64,000 bases of DNA from Homarus americanus (taxonomy: Eukaryota; Arthropoda; Malacostraca; Decapoda; Nephropidae): the NCBI RefSeq assembly GCF_018991925.1, contig NW_024736071.1, forward strand, positions 15,089,420-15,153,419, written 5' to 3'. Position 1 is the first letter of the stretch. Each line of letters begins with the position of its first letter. Of the stretch, positions 1 through 20,104 are shown piece after piece. The notes beneath the pieces are model-generated. The model saw only the letters and a list, made by a program, of their open reading frames with translations. It made no database searches and was not told where the DNA came from. Position numbers and translations under genes: made by a program.

Positions 1-794
1 TTTATATATATGAGCACAACACAAGTGTAATCCTTAAGAAACATTATCACAGGAAGCTTAATGTATTTCATGTTTCTGTATCTAGACGGTTGCAGTCACT
101 GTTGATACACGAGTCGACCACATCAACGTTAATAGTATTAGATAATGTTAAATTGTTCACGTTTGTTTCTCTATATTTCTTTGGTTTAGTAATTAAATTA
201 AATATTATTATTCTGAGTCCAACGATTTTATTTAAATTTTTTGTGAGAAGTATTGAAGAATGAAAAATTCGAGGTTTTGGTATATATCTCACCGAGTACA
301 GTCAAAACCGTCTTCGAAGCGCTAGTGAAACAATTGCTGCTAGCCATGACCCTCACCTATATTAAACAATTAAAAATCACGCAGAGAACAAAATATTCAT
401 AAGAAAAAAACAGACCATCACTGAGCATTTCTTAAATATGTATTATAGTAGTGCTCGTTGAATAAAATAAACAAAGTACTGTTCAGTCTTTCACAAATAA
501 CAAAGAAAGGATATTTACCTCACTGTGCATAAACTAATCAATTTGTCAGTTTTTTCACCTCTGACATAAAGGTTATTAAGCGGTCTGACGTTTTCACGGT
601 AAAAGTGACCTTAGACCGCTGAGAGCTGCTCCAACACAACACTGATACCATCGTCAGCCGGCCGGGTGTTGTCAACTGAGTGTTAATTAATAAATAATGC
701 AAAAATGATGATGAAGCTGCCGAGTTAGGCTTCATGTGGAAAAATGTTGGATGAGAAGAGAGACGGATTTATGATTTTGTTACGGAGATGGAAA

Positions 795-795
<1 letters not shown>
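1..795. other. AT-rich spacer, no gene recognised
   Basis: Stop codons are frequent on both strands. The short open frames here lack recognisable motifs, splice context or biased composition. I see no repeat structure apart from AT-rich runs. Confidence 0.5.
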
Positions 796-844
<49 letters not shown>

Positions 845-903
845 AATTAAAGAAAAGGAGAAACAGAGATAAGAAGAGTATGAGAGAGAGAGAGAGAGAG
901 AGA
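796..903. repeat. (TG)n and (GA)n microsatellites
   Basis: An uninterrupted (TG)n run at about 796-841 is followed 40 bp later by a (GA)n run at about 882-903. Confidence 0.95.
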
Positions 904-1804
904 CATCAAATAAGATATAAATAGACAGAAAAGTCACTAATTACCAATCATTTAGTTTAACAATTCATTTACAATATTGGAGTACAATTTTCCCTGATCT
1001 AAATGAATAATTATGTCAGTAGAGTCTTCTGGTGTCGGTTAAATAATCATCACGTGTGCTTCTCCCTGGAATTTACAATTTGGTAATTGACACAAAGAGA
1101 CCCGCCTCGTAAACCCTGGGGAAACTTTTTCTACTCACAAAGTCTTTACAGTAACAATGGCCAAACATTATCAACTTAAAACAAATTTTTTAACATAAAC
1201 ATTCTGTCTTTTAAATGAACAGGTTGCTGTCGTCTCCAGTCCTAGTATTTCAAAGAGCATGAAATCTAATATAAATTTTACTATTAAAACAATTTGGAAA
1301 TGTCACAGAAATTTCCTGCATATTTGTTGGTGAATAAGCCTTGCAAATTCATTTGCTGATATGTACATATTTATGTAGGCAGACATGTAATGTCTAATGT
1401 TTATGCATGTATATATAGAAACAAATACCACAGTGGATTGTGGGAGATGACGACCAGGGAAAATTGTCCCGACTTTCCAAGAACGAACTCTGCAGTCTTC
1501 TTTATTACGAAGGGTCTTCTGAGCTTAAGTATTATCATTGCGTGTACTGCTGAGGGTGTGTCTACTAGTTGTTCGTGGAGTATGCATGACTATTTTTATG
1601 CAAACGAGCTAACACATAGATTGCACGTTTATATATATATAATTGAGTAAACTAGTACATAGGTGGGTGAGGAAGTTGGTGTCAGTGGCGAGAAGCACAA
1701 ATAAAACTCACCAAAGAATACATCACTTCACCCCCTAACCCTCTCATTCTTCTCCAAGGACAAATTCTTTCTTAGGGACACGCCTGTGGCAGAGGTGAGT
1801 GGGT
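904..1804. other. spacer, no gene recognised
   Basis: AT-rich single-copy-looking DNA. An 86-codon open frame at 1390-1650 has no recognisable domain and runs into a TA-rich tail. I do not call it a gene. Confidence 0.45.
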
Positions 1805-2535
1805 GACGCCCCTCCCCTCCTCTCTCTCTCGCTTTCTCTGTCTCTTTATATTATCTCTCATTCTCTTTTCTACCTCTCCCGGCTCCTCTTGACGTTCTTT
1901 GTTTCTTTCTTTTGTCATCGTTTTATTATTCCTCCTTTCTCTCTTTTGTCATTCCCTGACTCTCCTCTTCTCCCTTCTTTGGTTTCTAATCCTCTCTTCA
2001 CTTTTCTCTCTCACGTATTCCCCCCTTGCGTCTCCTTACTCTCCCTTTTTGTCTCGTCTTCTTCTTCTTCCTCCTTTCAGTATCCCCTCTCCTTTCTCGC
2101 ATCTTTCTTTCTCGTCCTCTTTCTTATACTCCTACTCCATTACCTTCATTCCTTCTCCTCTCCCTCCCTCTTCATCCTCCTACTTCTTCTTTTTCTTATC
2201 TCTTCCGTCTTTATTTCTTGTTCTCCTCTTATTTCCTCCTCAATTTTCTTTTCCTTTTCTTCTCCTCCTCCTTTTCTTTATCTATCTCCCTCTTTCCGCC
2301 TTCTCTTCCTTTTCTTCTTTCCTCCTCCTCATCCTCTTCCTTCTCTTTCCTTTTCCTCTCTCTCGTTCCTTTTCCTCTTCCTATTTCCCACTCAGCATCC
2401 CTCTTTCATCCTCCTCACTCTCCCTTTTTTTTACACCATCTCTCTCTTCTTTTCCTCCTCCTCCTCTTTCTTTCTTTATCCCTCCCTTCCTTTAACCACT
2501 CCATTACCCCCCTATCCTTCTCATCTCCTATATAC
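1805..2535. repeat. long polypyrimidine tract
   Basis: About 730 bp in which the plus strand is almost only C and T, as irregular CTCCT/TTCTT words. It gives overlapping open frames rich in S, L, F and P that are composition artefacts. It is followed after about 50 bp by a purine tract of similar length, so the strand asymmetry flips near 2540-2590. Confidence 0.9.
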
Positions 2536-2585
2536 TGTACCTGGACTTAGCTAGTCTGTCGTGTTCCTGTTTTCTGCTACATTAA

Positions 2586-3240
2586 CGGGAAGGGTACGTA
2601 TGAAGGGAAGGAAGGAAGAAGAAGGGAAAGGATGATATTGAGAAGTGGATGGAAGTGGAAGAGGAGGAAGAAGGGAAAGAAGGTATTAAGGAGTAGGAAG
2701 ATGAGAAAGAAAGGAAAGGATGATATTGGGGAGGAGGAAGAGATAGGGTGGAAGAGAAAGAGAGAGGGGGTTGGAAGACATTAACAGAGAGGAAGGGGGA
2801 GGAGGTAAGAAGGAAGAGGAGGAAGGAAGATATTGAGGCGGATACGAGGGAGGTGAAGTGGATTCGAGAAAGGATAAGAAGAAGTAAAGGGAGGAAGAAA
2901 GATAATAAGGTTGGAGAAGAAGGAGGAAGAGAAGGGGGATAAGATAGGAGAAGAGGGAGAATAGCACTAGAATTGGGAAAGGGATGATGGGAGGAAGAAG
3001 GAAAGTAGGAGGAGAGGAAGGAAAATGGAAGAAGAAGAAGAAGGGATAAGAGGAGAAAGAATAGGAAGGGGGAAAGATGAAAAATTATGGTATAACTGGA
3101 GGGGCGGTTCGGAGAAGGAATAGAGAATGAGAAGCAGAGGAGAGAAAGAGGGTAGAGATGGAAGGGTCATGCAGGAAGGAAAGAGAAAGAGGTGAGCCAG
3201 AGAGAAAAAAAAACAAGAGGGGTGAGAGAGAAGTGTAAAC
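2586..3240. repeat. long polypurine tract
   Basis: About 650 bp in which the plus strand is almost only A and G (GGAAGAAG, GAGGAGGAAG words). It is the strand-swapped counterpart of the pyrimidine tract at 1805-2535. Together they could pair as an imperfect inverted repeat or form triplex DNA; this is inference from composition. Confidence 0.88.
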
Positions 3241-4205
<965 letters not shown>

Positions 4206-4910
4206 AAAAATACAACTCCCACACCCATTCACAGTGTATATACCATCACCAAGAACAACACAGGGTACGGCACACTCCCCTCACCATCTCGCTCATAAAG
4301 CCGGAGAAAGTACGCCCATCTCTCGGCTTCCCACCTCATCCCCTGACCATAGCAGCCGCAATACTTCCCCCATCCTCCTACCACCAGACATCATCACAAT
4401 AGTATAAATATTTTTTGTTTTTGTTTTGCTTCATATAGTCTGCCTCTCTCTGCTACCTTACACCCAAAGCCGGAGATAAACTTCCAAGCTTCCTTTACCG
4501 AATTTCGACGTGTAGTGTTGAAATAGGTGGGGTTTGTTGGTCCTCTGATCTATCAAACACCCCTCCCACTACCCACCTTATAACGGAACTCAAGTACAGG
4601 AAGCAAGGTAATACTGTAGGCGGGTGAGGAATGGGTTGGCTCCTCTCTCCCCCTACATCATTCAGGACAAAAACATAGATGAAAGGGAATGTTTAATGTA
4701 GCAGGTATAGAGCTTGAAAAGTAGAGATGGAAGTTTCTCTGCTCTTTGTACACCTATACACACAGACGTACTGGTAAAGGATGTAAACTATCTATATTCT
4801 AAGTTCTTATCTTTATTGGGGAGATATTAGGCTGGTGCTCGTGAATTTAAAAGTTGTTGTTCAAGTCTTTTGTGTTCCAATTCAGTCGTATGCATGACTG
4901 GCATTAAAAG
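4206..4910. other. spacer, no gene recognised
   Basis: Moderately GC-richer unique sequence after the GT array. No domain, splice pattern or repeat was recognised. Confidence 0.45.
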
Positions 4911-4966
4911 ACATACATACATACATACATACATACATACATACATACATACATACATACATACAT
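4911..4966. repeat. (ACAT)n microsatellite
   Basis: About 14 perfect tetranucleotide copies. Confidence 0.95.
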
Positions 4967-6330
4967 TCATTTGCATGTACAAACATAAACCCACAGACAT
5001 ACAACCCTTTTCATCTTACATATACTGTAAGTCTCCTTTGACATTTTCCTTATCAGGAAGTTAGTATAAGTTGTAAATCACCGTCAGGTAAAGACCTTGG
5101 TGCAATCTGTCAGTCTAGTACTCTGCTTCTTATAAATTTTACATCAACCTTCTCTGGCATGAACTTCGTCGCTGTCAGCTTAGTAATTTTTCTCTACCAT
5201 ACTTTATATTCTCAGACCAGGATTTTCAATTGTGATTCATAAAATATTTATATTACTATACCAATAATATAGCCAAGATGTCTTTACTAAAGGTTTGTTT
5301 GGCATAGAAAAAAGACTTAAAAATTCATATTGTTCTTATTATAGATCTTGTGACGTCATATTAGTAGCAATAAAATATATATGAAAAAAGAGACATTGTA
5401 CAACTCGATAAACAGTTACTGGTATAGGAAACAAACTCTTGAAGGTCAGTATCTGTAGACGAATTTTATGACTTCATATAAAGAAGAAAAAAATATATAA
5501 ATGTACTGATTATGTTACCGCACTGTTTACCTGATTATGTATGTGTATTTACAGTATATTTTAAAGTAAAAAAATAGATTCTCATTCTGGTAAAGAGTTT
5601 TAGGGAGCCGAGATTGGTATTATCTGGTAAACTCGTCCTAGTTATGACAGTGTTTGAGGTGCTGTGCTTACAAATACGATTTAGCTTTCAGTATATTTAA
5701 ATAGTTTTTACCCGTGATTTATACTACTCAGATTTCCAATATGACTTACCGACATACTCAATTAAGAGCTGCATGAAAATAAACAAACAAAATTAGTATA
5801 AAATAAATATGTGAAGAGTCTTAACGCTAAAGCTGATATTCTGAGTTTGTATCTTCGTCTAATCAGAGTCTGGTGATATATAACGCTTGCCTTAATATAA
5901 TACAAATTTTATTATACATTAATTTCCAAATAATATATGTTCGACATTTTGCTCTCACTGTTAAAGTAAAATAAGATTAAGCAGCCGTAAGATTATTACA
6001 CAGTAGCAACAATCTTGGCTCTTTTAATATCTTATGATGTGTTTATGTTCTCTTATCGTAATAGTGCGGTATTAATTTAATTTATTTGTGTACTTTGCAT
6101 CAACGTCTCATTTTAAGGTTAGGTATCTTAGTGATATATTGTTATTTTATCATAAAAGGCTGCTTTTATCATTTACTGATGCATTTATCCATTTTATTGT
6201 GTATTATTTTAATCAACTATTATGTTTGGACTTTAATGAGGTTTGTAATTTTGCTTTGAAATTTAAATGTTTACATGAATATTTGGCTTTGTAAAACATC
6301 AAAATTTTGTTCTTTATCATTAGTTTCAGT
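4967..6330. other. AT-rich spacer, no gene recognised
   Basis: About 1.4 kb with dense stops in all frames. A 68-codon frame at 6088-6294 has no recognisable family features. Confidence 0.5.

Positions 6331-7283
<953 letters not shown>

Positions 7284-7360
<77 letters not shown>
7284..7360. repeat. (AC)n microsatellite
   Basis: Perfect (AC)n of about 77 bp. Confidence 0.97.
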
Positions 7361-7362
<2 letters not shown>

Positions 7363-7404
7363 CATAGCCTCGTCAGACCATAACTCTCCCTTCACATCTC
7401 TCCA

Positions 7405-7745
7405 AAGCGGAAAAGTTACAAGTTCCCAGAAACAATTTCAACAGCAAGCGACTTGAGGATGAGGAGGTGGAGCACGCTTTCAGAAAACAGCTTGTCGAAA
7501 GGCAGATGACCAATCCGACACCTAACAGCTTGAGTCCGAATACCAATTGAGGTTAACCTCAAGGCCGTCATCACAAGACTTGCAGCGAGACCCTCGGCCA
7601 GTACAGAAAAAAAAACACACCAGGATTGGTTTGATGAAACTTTCCAGTAAATCGAGGTACTCCTCTCTGGTAAACGTGCTGCCTTCATTGACTGGAAAGA
7701 CAATATTTTCAGACCAAAGTTGCTACTTTCCACCAGCAGAAGGCA
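7405..7745 (+). pseudogene. decayed RTE-like non-LTR element fragment (linker before RT)
   Basis: This sequence matches, with many changes, the part of the RTE-like copies at 40980-41260 and 20880-21050 between the endonuclease and the reverse transcriptase. Shared landmarks are the CTTTCAGAAA.CAGCT block, the GAGACCCTCGGCCAG block and the ACACCAGGA.TGGTTTG block. No open frame spans it, so it is a dead fragment. Its ends are set only by loss of visible similarity. Confidence 0.65.
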
Positions 7746-8959
7746 ACAAATCGACCTAAACCACTAATGATGACAGACAACATGAGCCAACTAAACCAAA
7801 CTTAATGATCTTACATATCTATTACTTGGTTAGATTTGTTTGGTTTCTGTAGCCAATCGTCGTTGCCCCACAAACTGTTGCCGTTTAGTAAGTACACTCC
7901 TTAAGGTATTACTACATAGTTATTATTTATTCCTCTCCCTCCTAATAAATATTTTTATTTTAAAAGAAACACATCCTTGAGATCCTTTCAATATATTACG
8001 TGGTATAAGTGGTAACTTCCATCCTTTAACCTTTACTAATGTTTATAAAGGCATAAAACGGAATGGAAGGTTAATTAGACTTTTTTTCTTCAGGTAAGTG
8101 AAAGTTAACAGCTCCTCGAGGGACCGTAACACACCATAACTCATCACACTTCAGGTATGTCCAAGTCAGTTTTATGTATCAGATATCATTGTTTTTGTAC
8201 TTGCTCGGGAGTCTTGCATCTCCGCTGAGTAAGTTGCCGTTAATTTCCGTATTGAGGATCAGGACTACGTTTCCTGTATAAAGTCACTCAGGAAATTTTC
8301 TTGATCCAGTGATTTTCTAGATAGTGACCTGCGTATATTATTAACTCCATCAATTTCAGGAACTTTGAATTCCTTCACGCCATTATTACATGATCTTTTA
8401 AGTTATTTTCCATTTCAACATCATGTATCCTCTTAGAATTGGCATGTTGTTCGGTGTTTCTTGTGATTACCAAAAATGAGTCCTGAGTCATAATATGCAA
8501 AAGTCTTGTTTCATTGCACTTTTTTGCAATGTGGGACTGAATCTAGATTCCTTCATCTTTGTGATTCTTTCTTGGACGAGGAGGACGTCTCTTAGTTATC
8601 TTGTTCTTCCTTTAAGACATTCCTCCAGTGTTTTATGGTTTTCCTCTCTCATAAGCGCGCTGATAGTTACGTGAAGGAAACACGATGTTCCTACTTGAAT
8701 GTCGTGTTTTCCTTATCACATAAAATATATCTTGGTAAAATATGGTGCTCCCTGGCAGGCACTAATTGTTCCCCAACATTGTCTTGTTCACCATAAGCTC
8801 TTCAGCTTTCAGGGCTACGTGGATGCATCCTCTTGAATCTGTCGATTTTGTTTTCTGCCTGTTTGCAAAAAAATTATAAACTTGCTAGTGGAAAATTATA
8901 GTTATCACTCCTGGGATGTTTATATTAATGAAGTTTCTGGATAAACAAAGTCTCTTAAG
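7746..8959. other. spacer, no gene recognised
   Basis: About 1.2 kb of AT-rich DNA. No repeat, domain or RNA gene was recognised. Confidence 0.45.
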
Positions 8960-9107
8960 GCTTTCGGATAGGTCGCAGGATCACCCTCGGGACACCTCTA
9001 GTTCACCCAGCTGTGACTGAGTACCTGACTGAACAGTTGGACAAAGTTAAGATGGTCGAGTGCAGTGCCGGCCAAACTGCCCCTTTGTGTACCTAAATCA
9101 GGGTTTA
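8960..9107 (+). repeat. SINE-like copy 1
   Basis: The 3' part shares a string of blocks with copies at 23812-23965, 31255-31440 and 35595-35775: CCAGCTGT.A.TGAGT, then TGG.CAA/GGAAGT, then GTCGAGTGCAGTGCCGGCC, then TTGTGTACC. The 5' part in the other copies resembles a decayed tRNA-like promoter. No coding capacity. SINE status is inferred. Confidence 0.5.
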
Positions 9108-10104
9108 TTGTTCAACTTGATTGAGTTTAATGATCGGACGCCAAGTCTTAATGAATATTTACGTGACCAAGCAGAAGTAAGATGTTAAAATCTGGCTCTA
9201 AAATAGTCATTAATAGTAAAAAATGTCTTAATAATTTGTAGCAACCATTTGCACATGACGGCGTCAGGAGCCAAGGTGAAGAGACCCGCTATTATCAGTC
9301 GTGGAAAAGTGTGGACCAAGATCTCGTATGATGATGCTCTGAGACACAGTATATGTTGACTGTTTGATGATGTATTAACTTAGAAGAACGAAAGATAAAG
9401 ACAGAGAAGAATAATGACAAATAGGAGCAGAATTGTATACTGTATCTGATATAACAGTTATAACAGCAACAGCAGGTTAGATTGAGTTGTTGCAGGTTAG
9501 ATTATATCCAGTCGACCTAGATACTAACTCCAGCTGTTCACCTTCCTAGTCTTGTAAGCACTTTCTTTCTTAAACACCACAACTGGTAAGCTGTTGTTTT
9601 GATGGTTTCATAGTGTGTGGGGTCAGACCACCGTACTGAAATGTGTAAATTCACATTAAAATAGTGATATTTTGTGGGTAAAAAGTATGAAGCAGTTCCA
9701 TACCTCCCGCCAATTGTTGGTGTTGGACGATAAGTCGTCACTTGTTTCGTATTTCAATATTTGTTTGCTGCATCTCTTGCATAAGGGTCTATTATTGCGC
9801 CTTTCAATTGAGAAATAAGCGCCTTGCATATGCTACGTCATATTTCAATGTGTCATGTGAAATAGATACACGTATAAACAATTATTAACACTCGAGTAAA
9901 ATATATTGATATTTCTGTGTTGTCATAATGATCAAGGGCATAATTTACATATGTATTAAGAATGACATTTTCCCTGAGAGTTTCAATAACCTGCCGTCTT
10001 TATCTGGTGTGTGTGTGTGTGTGTGACAACACCGTAAAAAGAGGAAGTGAGGACTCGTATATTTGTTCATATTTTGTACTATTACATTCAGAACGGAAAG
10101 TCAA
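9108..10104. other. spacer with a short (GT)n run
   Basis: Unique AT-rich sequence with one (GT)n run of about 16 bp near 10009. No gene is supported. Confidence 0.45.
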
Positions 10105-10610
10105 AGAGAAAATAAGAACATACGAATGGAGAAACTGCAGTGGGCCTGTTGGCCCATATTGGGCAGTCCCGTTTACACCCAACCCCTATCGCTCATATAT
10201 CCACTCGACCTATGATTGAAGCTATCCAGCGTATTCGAGTTAATGATGATGTTTGGTAACTTGTTCCACTCATCCACTACTCTATTTTCAAACCAATGTT
10301 TCCCTATCTCGCGCCTAAATGTAAATTTGTCTAATTTAAAACCATTGCTATGAGTTCACTCCTTGTTGGATAGTTTGAGTACCTTTGTTATATGACCTTT
10401 GTTTAGCCCTGACTTCCATTTATACACCTCTATCATATCGCCCCTCACTCTACGTTTCTCGAGGGAGTGCAAATTAATATGCTTTAACCTGTCTCTGTAC
10501 TCAAGGCTCCTAATGGCCGGGACTAGTCTTGTCATTCTCCTCTGAATTCTATCTAGGGCTTCTATATCCGTTCTGTAGTACGGTGACCAGAACTGAACCG
10601 CGTGTATAAC
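10105..10610 (-). mobile_element. LINE family A, 5'-truncated 3' end
   Basis: The minus strand carries the same sequence as the LINE 3' half at 62790-63265. It begins in the segment encoding FWSPYYR and ERIQRRMT. It runs through the EYRDRLKHLNLHSLE and NRVVDEWNKLPN blocks and ends in the 3' tail with the TTCTTATG octamer repeated. It is the C-terminal end of a CR1/Jockey-type ORF2 plus 3' UTR, broken by stops. Octamer-repeat tails fit CR1/L2-like elements in general; the clade assignment is inference. Confidence 0.8.
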
Positions 10611-10744
10611 ATCTTCAGGTAAGGGATATTACAACCAAGAATGTCCACTGGCCAATGGTGTATCGGTATGTAGCTCAGGATCTCAACACAGCTGCGTTGC
10701 ATTATCTCATTTAGTTTCGATATTGATTCATTTGGAAGGGGAGA
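10611..10744. other. spacer between two element fragments
   Basis: Short unassigned sequence separating the LINE fragment from the RTE-like fragment. Confidence 0.4.
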
Positions 10745-11020
10745 CGGAATTTTTGAGGCAACTGTGCAGGACGTCTCAAGCTTTTGGCAGACTTCGTACC
10801 CGTGTCTTCAGCTGTAGGGAGCTGAAATTATATACAAAGTTGCGCCTATATCGATCAGTGCTCCTCGCCATCCTTCTGTTTGGCAGAGAGACATGGGTCA
10901 CTTAAAAGAGACAACTCAATGCACTTGAGAACATTCACCAACTCTGTCTACACGTTCCGTCTTCCGAGTCTGTTGGGAACACAAGTGGACAAGTACTAGT
11001 ATTCTCACTTACATCAATTT
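10745..11020 (+). pseudogene. RTE-like ORF2 C-terminal fragment
   Basis: This aligns with 22640-22900 of the larger copy: the SQAFGRLRTRVFS block, then a conserved LKLYTKLRLYRSVLL stretch, then a FGRETWVT block (YGSETWVTYGR in the other copy), and a later LENIHQLC block. These are the region after the RT domain in RTE-like ORF2. A stop follows WVT, so it is non-functional. Confidence 0.75.

Positions 11021-15912
<4,892 letters not shown>

Positions 15913-15992
<80 letters not shown>
15913..15992. repeat. (CA)n microsatellite
   Basis: Perfect (CA)n of about 80 bp. Confidence 0.97.
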
Positions 15993-15995
<3 letters not shown>

Positions 15996-16135
15996 TGATT
16001 GACAGGCAGCTGATAATTGACTGACAGGGACATCATTCTCGTGGCCCTAATCTACTACTAATTCATCCTACGGTTTACAAAGGCGAATAATATAATATAC
16101 TGGAGATAAATCCTTTAACTTATTATACTCAATGG

Positions 16136-16480
16136 GTCAGTTAAATCATTGAGCTCGAGGGGTTGAGTCATCGTGCTCGAGGGGTTAATCCCTGCTCGAG
16201 GGTTAATCATCGTGCTTGTGCTCTTAATTCATCCTGCTCGAGGGTTAAACATCGTGCTCGAGTTAAGTCATCCTGCCTGAGGGGTTAAGTCATCGTGCTC
16301 GAGGGGTTAATTCATCCTGCTCGAGGGGTTAAATCATCGTGCTCGAGGGGTTAATTCATCGTGCTCGAGGGGTTAAATCATCGTGCTCGAGGGGTTAATT
16401 CATCCTGCTCGAGGGGTTAAGTCATCGTGCTCGAGGGGTTAATTCATCCTGCTCGAGGGGTTAAGTCATCGTGCTCTAGG
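16136..16480. repeat. 22-bp minisatellite containing CTCGAG
   Basis: About 15 copies of a 22-bp unit reading GTCATCGTGCTCGAGGGGTT plus AA. Early copies are irregular. From about 16280 the array is regular and tends to alternate units with ATCG and ATCC, so part of it behaves as a 44-bp higher-order repeat. Nearly every unit contains the palindrome CTCGAG. Confidence 0.92.
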
Positions 16481-16786
16481 TTTTATATATACAGGTAGTT
16501 ATCAATAAGACATAAATTTTAAATAAGACGATCAAACGGAGCCGGGTTCAGGGTAATTAATGCTGTGTCACTCTCTAATAACTTGATAATTTATGCTCCG
16601 TCATGTCCTGACATCTTGGTATGTAAAGAGGCTTAACATTCAAGGGAAGTGTCAACCTCACGTTGGGTGGTGACCGTAGATATTTCTTTACCCTTGACAA
16701 ATAACAGTAGCTCTAGAAAATGTCATAATGCATATACTGTATGTAATAAGTATATATGTGTATTATAGCTTTTTTCGTGTATGAGA

Positions 16787-16788
<2 letters not shown>

Positions 16789-16817
<29 letters not shown>

Positions 16818-16871
16818 CATACATACATACATACATGCATACATACATACATACATACATACATACATACA
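16789..16871. repeat. (ACAT)n microsatellite
   Basis: About 20 tetranucleotide copies with one ATGC interruption. Confidence 0.95.
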
Positions 16872-18505
<1,634 letters not shown>

Positions 18506-19190
18506 AAAGGCACATTAATTTAGTCTCAATAAATTAGAGTGTTTGTCTCGACCCTCTTAAGGCTTTAGAGATAAATATGATCTACCAACTTAATAACTAT
18601 GACAAAACTGACCCAGACGTCGTGTGGTTAAAAGTGTGCCAACATAAGAGAAATGGTGTATATACAAGTGGAGCGACTCTGAAAATACGTAGGACTCGTT
18701 CGCTGAAACTTGTTTCCAGTCCTCACTGACAGGACTTCTTGCTCAGCCTCTAATAGAGTGAGCGTTATCTTCTTGGGGTTGCTTATTCCTCAGATAGTAA
18801 CTGACATGAACAGCAGCACCTCAACACTTTGTCTGATTCTTCACAATAATAAAATTTTCATATCTCGGTCGTGGATTTGCTGTTAACTTTCTGTATCGTT
18901 ACGTTTGGTTGAAGTGTGAAGAGACTGGAGGCTTTTTTTTTTAATTAATGAATGAATGATCTACACTAGTTTTAATTTGTTGCCGTATACATAATGGATT
19001 GTTCAGTAGTGAAGAAAGAGTTCAGGATTTGTATATTATTATGTATGTATGTTTCATACGTTTATAGTGTAGAAAAAAGCTGCTAGGTAGTCTTCTGTGT
19101 CTCCATGTATGTATTTGTATTTGATAATTAAATTGCAAACTAGTCAGCAGAGATCCCCCGAACATCTCCCACTTTAAACAGCTCAGTATA
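18506..19190. other. spacer, no gene recognised
   Basis: Unique AT-rich sequence. No gene is supported. Confidence 0.45.
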
Positions 19191-19775
19191 CAAAGTGTGG
19201 CCCTCGGGCAATTTGTGACCCACGGGCAATTTGTAGCTTTCAACAGCATTTGGTGTAGCCCTCAGGCAATTTGTGGCCCCTAACAGCATTCAGTGTGGTT
19301 CGCGAGCAATTTGTGGCCCCTAACATCATTCAGTGTGGTCTGCGGGCAATTTGCGGCCCCTAACAGCATTCACTGTGGCCCGCAGGAGATTTATGGCCCC
19401 CAACAGCATTCTTTGGTCCGCGGGCAATTTGCAGCTCCCAACAGCATTTGGTGTGATCCGTGGGCAATTTGTGGCCCTGAACAGAATTCAGTGTTGCTTG
19501 CGGAAATTTTTTGGCCCCCCGAACAGCATTCAGTGTGGCCTGCAGACAACTTGTGGACCCAACAGCATCAGTGTAGCGTATGGGCAATTTGTGGCCCCCC
19601 AACAGCATTCAGTGTGATCCGTGGGCAACTTGTGGCTCCAGGAGCACTCATTGTGGTCCGCGGCAATTTGTGGCCCCCTGTAACATTCAGTGTGGCGCAC
19701 GGGAAATTTGTGGCCCGCAACAGAATTCAGTGTGGCCCGATAGCGTTTTGTGCGGCTCGAGGGCAGCATTTGGTT
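19191..19775. repeat. 40-bp minisatellite, about 14 diverged copies
   Basis: The unit reads roughly GTGTGG.CCGCGGGCAATT, then TGTGGCCCCTAACAGCATTCA, with 10-25 percent changes and small indels between copies. It keeps open frames on both strands (187 codons plus, 82 codons minus) only because the unit has few stops. Units are not multiples of three and the frame rotates between copies, so coding is unlikely. Confidence 0.9.
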
Positions 19776-20104
19776 CTAATAGCCAAGATCTTTTTCTACG
19801 GACCTTGCAGGCCGCCAGAGAGATTAAATATTTACTGTAAGTGCGGCCACAGGTAACATTTCCTAATATTACTTTTGATTCCATATTAATTTTCTAAAAC
19901 AGTTCGAAAATTATATAAACTCTGGACTTTTGCCAACACTTCTGTAGTGTTAGAAAATGCTCATGTTGCAATTAATATCTAAATATTAGTGTTAATTATA
20001 ATTAGATTAATTATTATTATAAACAATAACATACATTTTAGATATGTAGAGCAACAGTAATTCCATTATAATATATTCTGTTATAATGTGTATCTGGGTG
20101 TGTG
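19776..20104. other. spacer, no gene recognised
   Basis: AT-rich stretch between the minisatellite and the RTE-like element. Confidence 0.4.

Noticed and set aside
1799..2967. Open frames of 90-250 codons rich in Ser, Leu, Phe and Pro
   Set aside because: Artefacts of the polypyrimidine and polypurine tracts, present in several frames at once.
16136..16480. CRISPR-like array
   Set aside because: Units are directly adjacent without unique spacers, and the DNA is eukaryotic. It is a minisatellite.
19293..19856. 187-codon frame with repeated WFASNLWPL-like words
   Set aside because: It translates a 40-bp minisatellite whose unit is not a multiple of three and whose frame rotates. Overlapping frames are open on the other strand too.
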